Source of the DNA: Nitzschia sp. DOCU1 | Lineage: Eukaryota > Bacillariophyta > Bacillariophyceae > Bacillariales > Bacillariaceae | Direction of reading: 5' to 3' | Assembly: GCA_951394045.1 (NCBI GenBank) | Contig: OX595986.1 | Coordinates: 4,493,534 to 4,557,533 of the forward strand | Length of the DNA: 64,000 nucleotides | In this document: positions 41,778 to 52,016 of the stretch, piece after piece | How positions within the stretch are numbered: the first letter of the stretch is position 1 | Layout: the number at the start of each line of letters is the position of its first letter | Translations under genes and position numbers: made by a program | The notes under the pieces: model-generated | What the model saw: only the letters and a program-made list of their open reading frames with translations | Database searches by the model: none | What the model was told of the DNA's origin: nothing

Positions 41778-43301
41778 ATGAGCAATACAAATAGTGGACT
41801 CCAAACGCCGCCTCAGTCACCGCCGACTTCCGGTCGTCCCGTGGTGGATACCGGTCACATTCGCCGTGCCAGTCTTCAATTGTCTCCCTCCTGGGACAAG
41901 CAAACGCAGTCTTGTCGTCATCTCGGAGACTTGGACGACGAGGACGTCATTAAGATTGCATTCTTTCCACTGGACCAGTTGCCCAAGACTCCAGAACTAA
42001 GAAAGCAAATTGTGGATGTGGAATCATCGGCCGATGATTGGTCGACTGCCTCGATTACGGATTCGATTTACAGCTACAACACCGCGGATGGAATCTGGTC
42101 CGATGTCCCCATGGGACCTCCAGATGCCATTTTGGGCATTGCACAAGCCTTTCGTCAATGCGAAGATCCTCGCAAAGTCAATGTTTGTGTAGGCGCCTAT
42201 CGCGATGACAATGGAATGCCGTACGTCTTGCCATCGGTGCGGGCTGCCGAAAAGATTCTGTGGGAAAACATGGAGTCCAAAGAATATCTTCCCATTGAAG
42301 GCGACAAGGACTTTCTTCTGTGTGCCATGAAGTTCGCCTATGGCAAGGACATGGACATTGAAAATCACGTAGCAGCAGTGCAAACGTTGAGCGGCACGGG
42401 CGCTTGTGCAGTCGGCGGTCGCTTTTTGGCAGAATTTTGGCCGGGACGTCCCATTTATGTGCCAGATCCTACGTGGGGAAATCATATTGCTATTTTCAAG
42501 ACATGCGGTTTAGACTGCCGCAAATATCGATATTATGATCGCAAGAATAGCAAGCTGGATTTGGAGGGCATGTTGGAAGATTTGTCCAGAGCCCGCGACG
42601 GCTCTATCATTCTGATGCATGCCTGCGCCCACAATCCCACTGGGTGTGACCCCACCATGGAAGAATGGAAGGAAATTATCAGTGTCATTAGCAACAAGAG
42701 TCATATCGCCTTTTTTGATGCGGCGTACCTGGGATTTGCGTCGGGAGATGCGGAACAAGACGCACAAGCCTTTCGCTATGCTGTCAGTCAACACGTTCCG
42801 ATACTCCTTGCACAATCCTTTGCCAAGAATTTTGGATTGTATGGAGAGCGAGTGGGGTCCTTGTCTGTGGTATGTGGGAATGCGGCACAGAGGGAACGAA
42901 TTCTGAGCGAACTGCGTTGTATTATTCGACCCATGTATTCGTCTCCACCGCGGCATGGCAGCTCCATTGTCAAGACCGTCTTGAGCAATCCAGCATTGCA
43001 ACTACAATATTATGAAGAGTGTGCGGGTATGGCGGTTCGGATTCAAAAGATGCGCGTCAAGCTGGTCAAGGCGTTGGCGACGGCAGGAAGCACCCATGAT
43101 TGGTCCCATATCAGTACCCAGATTGGAATGTTTGCCTTTACCGGACTGGATGAAGACATGTGCAAGAGATTGACGGCAGAGTTCTCCATCTTTTTGACCA
43201 CCAACGGACGCATTAGTATGGCTGGGCTCAACGATTCGAACCTTGAATATGTCGCATCAGCCATGCATGCCGTATCGGAAGGGAAAAGCATTGGAGCATG
43301 A
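41778..43301 (+). CDS. Aspartate aminotransferase (class I) with N-terminal extension
   Basis: PLP enzyme converting aspartate and 2-oxoglutarate to oxaloacetate and glutamate. From the ATG at 41778 it has 507 residues. The catalytic body starts near residue 105 (SDVPMGPPDAILGIAQAF) and has KVNVCVGAYRDDNG, YLPIEGDKDF, TLSGTGACAVGG, DPTWGNH, CAHNPTGCDP, FFDAAYLGFASG, the PLP-lysine motif QSFAKNFGLYGERVG (Lys350) and the C-terminal GMFAFTGL and RISMAGLN. The extra ~100 N-terminal residues are Pro/Ser-rich, then acidic, with no clear plastid or mitochondrial signal. The frame is open upstream into the transposon, but the TSD and TIR there argue that this is 5' flank. It converges on the Sec23-like gene (103 bp). 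Confidence 0.9.
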   Translation: MSNTNSGLQTPPQSPPTSGRPVVDTGHIRRASLQLSPSWDKQTQSCRHLGDLDDEDVIKIAFFPLDQLPKTPELRKQIVDVESSADDWSTASITDSIYSYNTADGIWSDVPMGPPDAILGIAQAFRQCEDPRKVNVCVGAYRDDNGMPYVLPSVRAAEKILWENMESKEYLPIEGDKDFLLCAMKFAYGKDMDIENHVAAVQTLSGTGACAVGGRFLAEFWPGRPIYVPDPTWGNHIAIFKTCGLDCRKYRYYDRKNSKLDLEGMLEDLSRARDGSIILMHACAHNPTGCDPTMEEWKEIISVISNKSHIAFFDAAYLGFASGDAEQDAQAFRYAVSQHVPILLAQSFAKNFGLYGERVGSLSVVCGNAAQRERILSELRCIIRPMYSSPPRHGSSIVKTVLSNPALQLQYYEECAGMAVRIQKMRVKLVKALATAGSTHDWSHISTQIGMFAFTGLDEDMCKRLTAEFSIFLTTNGRISMAGLNDSNLEYVASAMHAVSEGKSIGA

Positions 43302-43404
43302 TCTTTCACCTAATACATTCCACAACTAGTCTAGAACAAAGGCATACAATACATCATACCCTGGTACCCTATTATTAGAATATATACTCCTCTTTGATCT
43401 GCAA

Positions 43405-46400
43405 CTACTCGCAAAGAGACACGCCGTCGTCTCGACTCGCATGAGTGGCACTGGACACACTCCAGAACCATTTGCGGAAACTTGCATCCGACGCTGCATC
43501 GTAAAATCTGAATCGGGAACGCAAACTTTCCAGAGCGGCCGGCGACAAAGTGGAAAGCTGGGGGAAATTGGCCAGCTGCTGATCGGGAGAATCGGCATGG
43601 GAGGGTGCGAGACGAGTGGTGAATCGACGGCTCATAGAGTCGCCATCAAATAACATGTGAATTTCGGGCATTGGGAAACGATCCTTGGCCTTGTCTTTGA
43701 GATACTTTTTGAACTTCTCGCGGACAGAATCAAACGGATTCGACTCGGTACACGCTTTGCCAGACCAAACAAATTGGACATCGTGCTGGTCGCAGGCAAT
43801 AATGGACTATCGAAGGAAAATGATAGAAAATGGAATGCAAGGCGTGAGACCTTTTTGCTCGATCCAAACACCTGCAAAGTCGTATTGCAGCATTAACTAC
43901 TTACCGCATCCCAAAGTGCCATAGTTTCAGCTGGAAATGGATGCATCGCTCCCATACTCGACGCACTTCGGACCTTCTCGAGATTGCCTGTACTCCAGAG
44001 TTTGGGTGCCATCATACCGACACAATCCTCCAATGGAAAGCGTAGAAAGAGATGCCGCATTTCGGCGCGGTCGTCCATTGATCGCATGGGGCCAGGGCTG
44101 ATAAGAGCACCCCGACGCAAGTGATATAAACGCTTCAAGCCTTCCGAAAGTTGTGGCGGAAACGCAAAGTCCAACGAGGACGGAGACGAAGAGTCTTTCT
44201 TCTCTTCTCGTCCACTCTCCAAATCCAATTTTCTGGTGTTTTCTTCGAGCCCCAACAACCGAAACGCACCGGAAATACGCTGAACCGTACAATCCAAGTC
44301 GAGCTGACTATCATAGGCCAGCTGCAACCACAAAAAATTCGTGGAGAAGATAAAACAAGCGCAAAGACAAACGTCAGAAGAAGAAAAATAACGCTGAGTC
44401 GGGCGAGTCCCCTACCGGCAACAGCTCGTCTTCCTCTGAGCGCCAAACTCGCTTCAACGTACCTGCTCCAACGTTTCGGTATCCCCTGCCACAATCTTGT
44501 CCTTGATGTCCTCTGTTTCTTCTCTTCCGTGCAGCGATCGGTACACTGCTCCCTTGGCCAGGAGCACGGAGACGACATCGTTGTCGACGTTCTTGACGTA
44601 ATCGCTGACAGACTCGGCAACCTCAAAACGATGAGTGCATACACGAGTAATCAGGCTCTTGCCATCTCTGGAAATATACCGAACAGTTGTTTGGAAAAAG
44701 GCATACTCATCATCTTCTGGAATCATGCTTTCGTTGACTTGGAACATGACGGACATGGTTGCCAAGGGGTCAAAGCGGGCTAATCGTATTCTCGTCAAGG
44801 ACAAATCCAGAGCTTCGACAGAGGGGAGTTTGTTGGTCGCTATATCCTTGCTGGCAGCCAATTTGGATCCTTCGGCAAAAGCAGCACGTTCGTTGCGCAT
44901 CAAACGCGACGATCCATCCTTGAACGATGATGAATCGACGAGTTCTCCAGGTCCCACCAAATGGGTCGCCGCGATAAAACTATCGGTTCGAATATCAACA
45001 ATACATCCGATCGGACTCTTCCCTTGGCTATCATCATCCTTAGGGCCAGCTTTGCGACTAAAGAATCGTGCCAAACCCGTCTTGGGCTGCTCCACTTCGA
45101 CCCCCTTGCCAACAGGAATTTCACTAGTGGTGCGAGACACGTACGTATATTTCAAGCAATAGGTCAAATTGTGCACCAAATGCGGCGAATCAAAAGTGGA
45201 ATGTGGCAAGACGTATCCTCCACTGGGGTCCACCAAGGCTTGATATGCCGGTAGACCCAGTTCCATGGCCCCTGCACAAAAGACGTCAACGGCGATTCCA
45301 GCTTCTATGCCCAAGTTAGCCAATGCCTCGTAATATTCAATCGCCTTTGACATTTGACTCTTATCGACCACATCGTGTTTCGACTTTTTGTTCTTTGGAG
45401 TCTTTTTCGGCAGCGGGCTGGGCAATTCCGCGCCTTCTTCTTCGGCCACAACACTGCCCTCCCCAATGTTGGGGCATCCGTTAGTAAACAACAATAGCCG
45501 CGACGTTCGGCTTTCTTGAACACTAGCCAAGTCCATGGCACACTTCAAGGCTTCGCCGGTACAGCGGCGTTGTGACTTGGTAGCTTTGACGGCCGTGCGC
45601 TTCTGAATCCAAGGCGATTCCTTTGGTAGCTCCACAACAACAGGCTTTCCCTGTTGCTGAAGTTGCTCCTGACGCTGGCGTGCTTCCTTTTTCTGACGCA
45701 AGATTTCCATTCGCGAGACAGAAGATTTGGATGATGCATCTACTGAAACTCCAAAGACAGCCGACAAGCATTGCGACAAGGACTCCAAATCCGCCTTGGA
45801 AGTAATAGTCTGGAAATAAGCTCGCGATTCCATAGCTTTTTCCCTGGCCTCGTCGTCATCGTCAGCAGTATAAATATCAGCACTGGCTACTCCAGCAATG
45901 CCTAATTGATACAGGGCCACGGTCTGATCAAAGACCACTAGCCCTAGTTGAATCTTGGGGTGGGGAGCCTCGTCATCACTCGTTCCTTTGGAGTCCAAAA
46001 GACCAGGCAACACTTGCTCCACTGCCTTGACAATGCCCTTGGCATCAGCAGGGTCTAGATTGGCATCTACCACTAAAATCACACTGCAGACATCTTCTTC
46101 GTTGGGCGGCAGTGGCAGTGGCTGATGGTACTCCACCATGTTGGACGCCAAGGCCGGTGTGAGCAAACCGCCCGCCCCTAGCAAACGCTTGGGCAAAACG
46201 TTTTCCGCCCCACACAACGAACACGTCCAAATGCCAGTACTGTACTTGACTTCCACATGTGGGTTCAAATACGTCAAGCATGTCAAGCACAAGACTGGCG
46301 GCAACGACGACGTGGGGCATTCAATGACTGGGATCGTATTGGATTTGGCCGACGCCGCTGCCTCTGCGGCAGCACCGGCCTCTCCGTCGCTCTTTCGCTT

Positions 46401-46601
46401 GGGAATCTCGGCCAGAGGCGTCCACACAAATCCAAAGGGCAGCTCACAGGAATTCTCAAGCCCAGGCCCCGGGGGGCATTTTCGGGAGGTGAACGTGGGG
46501 CCCTCATCGGTGCGCTCCCGACGAGCCATGGTGGCGGAAGGCTTGGGGGGAGGTGGGGGAGGTTCCGGCGCCGGCGTGGAGTAGCCAAACAACCAGGACA
46601 T
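43405..46601 (-). CDS. Sec23-like COPII coat protein, three exons
   Basis: COPII inner-coat subunit and Sar1 GTPase activator by family. Exons 46601-44463, 44321-43905 and 43806-43405 (introns 141 and 98 bp, both phase 0) give 985 residues. The zinc finger is C105xxC108...C127xxC130 (LNPHVEVKY...WTCSLCG). The trunk follows (VILVVDANLDPADAKGIVKAVEQVL, LGLVVFDQTVALYQLG, TGEALKCAMDLA, LLLFTNGCPNIGEG), then the beta-sandwich, helical part (RMRNER-like, LRLARFDPLA) and a gelsolin-like C-terminal domain (VQFVWSG...PMPEIHMLFDGDSMSRR). It is longer than usual Sec23 (about 770) through charged insertions near 300-400. I chose the ATG at 46601 (MSWLFGYS) because the longer frame starts with TTG. Confidence 0.85.
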
Positions 46602-47730
46602 GGTGGAAACGTTCGTCTCAGGGGTCTTATTGAAGTGATGCAACTATGCTGGCCCGTTGGGATGTACAGAGGAGAGTCCTAACAAGTGAATGGCATTGTC
46701 GGTCTTTGTGGTCATTGCACACAAAGCTGTTGGTGGTAGCAATCGGTGCAGATTTCTCTGTTGGAGGGTGGCTGGGCGGGTGCGCGGCAGGACGACCGAC
46801 GCGCTCCTGTGGTCGCATGAATGAATCTAGTAGCGGTTCCAATCCCCGTGTAAACGTCTCATTTTCGTACCAAGCCAGACGGTACAAAAATGACCCATCC
46901 GAACCACGAAACGAACGACGATATCGTGGCGAATTTAGTCAAGACATGATGGGTCACCGACAACACAACACGAGGGACATAATAAACAACACCAACGAGG
47001 CAATCAACCGCTTCCATTATAATTACTTTTCGACACGGAAGTCCACATTCCCTCGAACTCGGTGCATGGAAGATAGAAGAGTGAACTTCTCCCGGGAAGG
47101 CGCTTTCGGAACCTCTTCAAATCGAGGTCCTTCGTGAGTTTAAGAGAGCAATCACTATGGACGCGTGCGGATACAAGGCTTGGCATGCATGGGTCCTGCT
47201 AAATTTTAGACTTGCTCTACAGATGGACGAGTGCGAAGACAACCCATCAGTCTTGGGACAAAAAGATGGAGCGCTTCCCGTTTGATGATGAAGTTCTCGC
47301 ACCACACCCTGCAAAATATCAAGCTTGGAGGATCGCAACGTCGTCACAACCTCTGCTTCTTCGTCTACCAAAATATTGCGGATCGTGGTTGGACCGTCAC
47401 TGGCTTCTAGCAGTAATGACGGAGGGCGGAGCAGCCAAGACGCCGGCTTGTTCCTGCTAATGCTGCTTCTGTCAGTCGGCGTTTGATTGGCGGCATGGAG
47501 AAAAAGCGAGCATGAGGAGTCCATGGCGTCCAATGCTGCTGCCAATCCAAGCGTGCCAATTGATTCAGATGGTGGTCGCTGCAGCGTCTTGAACGAGTCC
47601 ATCACCGAGGGACATGACCAAGACGCCGACGACGATACTGCCGGGGGCGGTCACGTCTTGTTACCCGAAAGCGTCAATCATCTTCGATCTGTTCCGGTTC
47701 GTCGTCCGAACGAAACGGCCATATGTAATT

Positions 47731-47798
47731 AATTCGTCTAGTACTAATAGATTAGAGATGTGTAATTCGTCTATAGTACTAATAGATTAGAGATGTGT
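47731..47798. repeat. Two-copy ~34-bp tandem repeat
   Basis: AATTCGTCTAGTACTAATAG... at 47731-47763 and again, with a 2-bp insertion, at 47764-47798. It directly abuts the point where similarity to the other transposon copy resumes (47799). Confidence 0.9.
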
Positions 47799-47891
47799 CA
47801 TCCATACTCCATTGAATTTTGGCAGCCGACCGACGGCGGTGCACAATGCGCCGCATTGTTCGAATGTCACCATTTCTTTCTCAAAAATGAA

Positions 47892-47966
47892 TATCTCAGA
47901 ACTCTTTTTTGCATAAGCCTCTATCAATAGTATTCAAAGCTCGGTGCGAAAAAGAGTTCTGAGATA
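47892..47966. repeat. Long hairpin (23-bp arms) near the right end of transposon copy 2
   Basis: Arms 47892-47914 and 47944-47966 pair over all 23 positions with two G-T wobbles. It is homologous to 41442-41516; three base pairs are changed on both sides and one mismatch of copy 1 is repaired. Confidence 0.9.
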
Positions 47967-48341
47967 CAATGCTTGGATGAAGTAATGATCTATAGAATGG
48001 TGTCCATGGTCGGACCGAGATTTCGTTTCCGTGATAGCATCGAGCGAAAACATCATCGCGCCCAAAAAATGATTCCAAGTTTGACTAATTTGATTGCAAT
48101 TATTCATGATTAAAAAGTTAATCCCGGACGCGAGACGTTTACGCGCACTTTGGAACCGCTAGAATCGTACGTTTGTCGTCCGTGTGTGACGATGCGTGGG
48201 TGCCACGTGGAAGATAGACAACTTCGTCGCGAGAAAAGTCCATCTCATTTTGATCATCATCGATCATCCTCTCTCCTGCACTTGGTGAAGCATTCCAACT
48301 AGGTAGTTGCTCCCGGCTTGTTCTAAACGACATGATATTCA

Positions 48342-49274
48342 ATGGCTAATAATAATAATCAAGGCGTAACGTCCAAGGCGCCGCCATTACTGGAAGAGCA
48401 GGATGTGGTAGTCATAGAAGAGGACTGGTCGCAGATCATGACGTCGGATCCTTCGGCATTTGCGGAACATGAAACGCAACGCTTTGAATTACCGGGTGGA
48501 ACGACTATCCAGATCGCATCGACGGCATCCTTATCGCCATTGGATATGATGGATTTGAGTAATGGGACGCACGATGCTACGGGACACAGGATTTGGATGG
48601 GTGCGAAACTCTGGATCCATGCATTACCAGCACTGCGCACCTACTTTGACGCAGGGAGAAATACGTGTCGATGCCTCGAGCTGGGAAGTGGAACGGGCCT
48701 TGCTGGTATCGCCACTTTTCAATTTTATCGACAAACAATACCCATTGAGCTTGTTTTGACGGATAGTTCCGAGTCTGCTCTCGAACTCTGTCGCCTCAAC
48801 TGCCGACAAAATGGAATGGACGAGGAGTGTAGTAAGATCAACGTGCAACCTTTGAAATGGGGATCGGCGTTGCCCTTCTTTACTTCAAATAAGTTCGATA
48901 TTGTCATGGCTACTGATGTTATATATGACATTGACGCCTGGTTACCGTTGCTTGAAACAGTCATGGCCGTTCTGGAATGCAGAGGATACTTGCTAGTGTC
49001 GCACGTGCCTCGAGCTGCGTTGCCACACCAGGAGGAGGAAAGAATTCAAGATGCTACGCCGACTTATCAGTCCCATCATAGAACCTTGGAGGCGTACTTG
49101 ATCGAGAAGGCTACCGACATGGGCTTGACTTGGAAGACGACGTTCCTTCCCAAGGATCTAGATTCATTTCTGGGACAAAAGGACATGCAGAATGCGGGAG
49201 CCGCTATTCTCGTCTTCCAGCGTGGCCCAGGAGATGAAGAGAATGTTCCTTTTGCGATTAGGGACACAGTTTGA
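48342..49274 (+). CDS. METTL21/KMT-type protein methyltransferase (Methyltransf_16 family)
   Basis: A 310-residue SAM-dependent methyltransferase, likely modifying a lysine of a protein. Before the catalytic core stands the usual GAKLWIHALPAL (the family's 'G..vWps...L' lead). Motif I is LELGSGTGLAG, motif post-I VLTDSSESALELC with NCRQNG, and the DxxY-type motif FDIVMATDVIYD, followed by a YLLVSHVPR strand. The D-V-I-Y motif is the lysine-methyltransferase signature in this group. The substrate cannot be read from sequence. ATG at 48342. It lies 176 bp after the second TIR transposon and converges on DGAT2. Confidence 0.82.
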   Translation: MANNNNQGVTSKAPPLLEEQDVVVIEEDWSQIMTSDPSAFAEHETQRFELPGGTTIQIASTASLSPLDMMDLSNGTHDATGHRIWMGAKLWIHALPALRTYFDAGRNTCRCLELGSGTGLAGIATFQFYRQTIPIELVLTDSSESALELCRLNCRQNGMDEECSKINVQPLKWGSALPFFTSNKFDIVMATDVIYDIDAWLPLLETVMAVLECRGYLLVSHVPRAALPHQEEERIQDATPTYQSHHRTLEAYLIEKATDMGLTWKTTFLPKDLDSFLGQKDMQNAGAAILVFQRGPGDEENVPFAIRDTV

Positions 49275-49679
49275 ATGATAAGTGGGTCCTCTACTGGATA
49301 AACTTTCAAGCGTCGGGGGAGGGCTCTCAGGCATGTTACCCGAAACCATGTTCAAGAAGGGTGAGAGCGAGCCACTGATTGCAATTGTCCAAAGAGAAGA
49401 ACGAGCCCTTGTGTTATTGGCGCAACCGCGGAAAACGACGAGTTGGCAGCAAGGGGGAAACGCACGAAAGGTCTCGACTACCGAAAGTGCTCTCGGGGCA
49501 GTCAAAAGTCGAGTAACGGGATCTCGTGCACCGCTACACGAAGCTGACTGCGCCATTAATCTGGGCTCGGAGAATACTGGTTCGAACAGGAGTAGCTAGC
49601 TAGGTTGCATCGTTTCTCGTACGATACATAACATATTATTGCTCCGAACAAAATACGTTCTAGTCCTACTATTATTTCA

Positions 49680-49970
49680 AATCGGTTCTTGGCGACGCTT
49701 CCGTTTTGCGTATCATATTTTTCTTCGCAAACAGTGGTCCCGCACTCTTGTGCTTGAATTGGCTGATCACTCTCGTCTTCTTCAGCAGGCTCAGCTTATT
49801 TGCCTTGGCGTCATCGTCATACTTTGGATCGCTACCGATTGGGTCGGTTCTCGGCGATGCTTCCTTTTGCGCATCATGTACATCACTCTTTACTTTGTCG
49901 TCAGGTTCGGCTTGTTCGCTTCATCGTCGTACTTTGGATTGCAATCAATTGGGTGGATACATCTCCTCGG
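49680..49970. repeat. Degenerate tandem repeat; possible coding remnant on the minus strand
   Basis: Two to three diverged units carry GACGCTTCCGTTTTGCGTATCAT / GATGCTTCCTTTTGCGCATCAT and TCATCGTCATACTTTGGATCG / TCATCGTCGTACTTTGGATTG. On the minus strand one frame (about 49895-49676) reads some 70 codons with repeated EASPRTD and DPKYDD elements, but frames shift between units and no start or exon is clear. Confidence 0.55.
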
Positions 49971-50433
49971 AAACTTGAATCATATACCGAAAGGCCACGG
50001 GCAAGAACGAACGAACTTTGCTTCCCCGTCTCCTAACCCCGTGTATTCTCCTCGTGGTGCAAAAGAATAGACATTACCAAGATCCAGCGTGGTATACAAT
50101 AGAGGGGCCATGATGTTATTGCCCGAGATACCGTACAGTCGACTAATCCAAGGTCAGCTGGACCACAGCAACATGGCCGTTCCTTGTTCCAAAGGAATGC
50201 GAGAGACGGATACCGGTCGGGCGCCCAATAATCGACAGGATCGACGGTAGCCCGCAATGGACTATTGAACATCCCTGTTATCTCATGGTCCCCTTCTTTA
50301 ACTTGCACAAGTTGAGATTGCGCCGGTGCAAAGAAAAAGCCAGCCGTAATGAGCGGGGATGGTACCGGATCGGTGCCTGGATGCATCAATCGGCCCCGTA
50401 TACGGCTATGCTTCGTATTTCCCCCGGGCGCGT
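49971..50433. other. Intergenic, no supported gene
   Basis: A minus-strand open frame (50033-50389) lacks an ATG start and a domain. It could be an exon linked to the repeat at 49680-49970 but I cannot support that. Confidence 0.4.
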
Positions 50434-51579
50434 CTATCGAATGATTAGCTCCGTTTCTTTTGAAGCATGTTGCGCATGTAACTTTCGAACTGCTTCCATG
50501 TACTTGGCATGGTATTCCTTGACCAAATCTTCGCTGGGTTTTCCGCCGGGGGCTCCAGGTTTCGGTGTGGGAATCGGTTCGCCAACGACAACCTTAATTG
50601 GAACAAGGTGCGGCAGGGGAGTGAACCACCGGCCATGAAAGATCGGCAACGCCACACCAAAATTCTTTTGAAGCCATAGCCGCGGCTTCAACAGAAACGA
50701 ATAGGTAGTATAGGCTTCATTGGTTCCAATGCCCAAGACCGGAACTAAACTTGCGCCATGGCTCAACGCCAATCGCACGAATCCCTTTCGTTGCTTCAGA
50801 ACATATATATCCTTGCCCGAAGTTGTCAGGAGGGATTCTTCTTCGCCACCGATGCAGACAAAAATAGATTGCCCGGCTGCTAGGGCTTTGCTGGCCACTG
50901 ATCGAGAGGCGTCAATATATCCCATCCATAGAAAGAGCTCGCGTACCACCGGAATCTTGAAGATGACCGTCGCGGCCAATCCCGTCAATTGAAGGCCAGC
51001 GACATTTGGAAAAAGTTTGGCAAACTCATTGCACGGATTGCTCAGTTCCATAAGACAAATACAATGAATGCCATGAGGATGGCAACCAAAGACGTAACCG
51101 GGATCGTCATCGCCCGTTGGAAGCTTGGCGTCTTTGGCCCACGGAATGCAGGTTATGTAGTTCTCCATGTAGTTCTTAACGGCCCAAAAGAAAGACGTCG
51201 AAGCACGTTCAAAGGCATTCGTAGGAGGCACTGCGCCCGAGTTTTCGACAATCTTGTGCGTTTGGTCGAAAATCAGGATTTGGATGACATATAGGGCGAA
51301 AAATGGAGCCACAATCCACGCCATGAAGAATGGCATTGTGCATATTCCTGTGACCTCCAAGAAGGCTCCCACCGTGCCAAAAAAGGCAATCAAGATAAAA
51401 GGCAGGACACCGAAAAATGCCGAGGCAACCAATACGGAAGCAGTCGGCTCGAGCTGAGGTGCAACCGACGAGAGAATAATGTGCAGAAGAGCCGTGACGA
51501 ATTGGACAGGAAAGAACATCATTCGCGAAAGGAGCGGCACTCGCCGTGGCGTTGTCTTGTCTTTGGGTTTCGGACTCAT
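50434..51579 (-). CDS. DGAT2: Diacylglycerol O-acyltransferase type 2 (DGAT2)
   Basis: ER enzyme making triacylglycerol from diacylglycerol and acyl-CoA. The 381-residue single-exon protein has an ATG at 51579. Two hydrophobic segments at about residues 45-70 and 75-105 form the membrane hairpin. The signature HPHG is at 167-170 (YVFGCHPHGIHC). RKGFVRLALSHGASLVPV and FGVALPIFHGRWFTPLP follow, with the C-terminal VVVGEPIPTP...YHAKYMEAVRKLH, as in DGAT2/MOGAT enzymes. Diatoms carry several DGAT2 isoforms and which one this is cannot be said. It is divergent from the lumen-protein gene (437 bp). Confidence 0.92.
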   Translation of the reverse strand: MSPKPKDKTTPRRVPLLSRMMFFPVQFVTALLHIILSSVAPQLEPTASVLVASAFFGVLPFILIAFFGTVGAFLEVTGICTMPFFMAWIVAPFFALYVIQILIFDQTHKIVENSGAVPPTNAFERASTSFFWAVKNYMENYITCIPWAKDAKLPTGDDDPGYVFGCHPHGIHCICLMELSNPCNEFAKLFPNVAGLQLTGLAATVIFKIPVVRELFLWMGYIDASRSVASKALAAGQSIFVCIGGEEESLLTTSGKDIYVLKQRKGFVRLALSHGASLVPVLGIGTNEAYTTYSFLLKPRLWLQKNFGVALPIFHGRWFTPLPHLVPIKVVVGEPIPTPKPGAPGGKPSEDLVKEYHAKYMEAVRKLHAQHASKETELIIR

Positions 51580-52016
51580 GGTAATTGCTTTTATGATTGC
51601 TGCGTTCTCATTGACACTATCGACAGCTGGTGCTGCAATGGCTACTAGTATCGTAGACGTACTGTACGATACGACTTGTTGCGGGTCGGATGGGAATCAT
51701 CCCATCGTTGCGTATTGCGTGGCGGGAAATTTTCGGAAAGATGAGACTGCATTGGCTGACATGCGCGAATCTGGAGATCGACGGGCGCGACTTGCCTTGA
51801 ATTTCATACAATGCTTCATTTCTTGCTGGCGCGTAGACAACATTCGCAAAAATGCAGACGTCATTCGTCTCCTTCCACACAGAGGAAGATCGCGGGCTCT
51901 GCTGCTGCTATGCGTTTGCAAGATTCCCCTTCTTGATCTTTTGAAGCCTCTACCAGAATGGGGACTCGCAACAATCCTTCATTATAGCGATCCACCAACA
52001 AACTATTCGTTACACA
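51580..52016. promoter_or_regulatory. Divergent intergenic region, DGAT2 / lumen protein
   Basis: 437 bp head to head; no motif called. Confidence 0.5.

Larger units (their letters stand above)
46831..48161. mobile_element. TIR DNA transposon, copy 2, same ends as 40373-41711 but a different interior
   Basis: A 1,331-bp element with TIRs at 46831-46860 and 48132-48161. The repeat GAATC lies at 46823-46827 and 48162-48166; an extra TAG (46828-46830) sits between the left repeat and the TIR. The left ~180 bp and right 363 bp match copy 1 (the right block has no indels and about 17 mismatches over 365 bp). The central region, about 47013-47798, is unrelated to copy 1, holds no convincing gene, and may be captured host sequence. 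It ends 180 bp before the methyltransferase start codon. Confidence 0.85.

Noticed and set aside
50033..50389. Minus-strand ORF near DGAT2
   Set aside because: No ATG start and no recognisable domain; kept only as intergenic.
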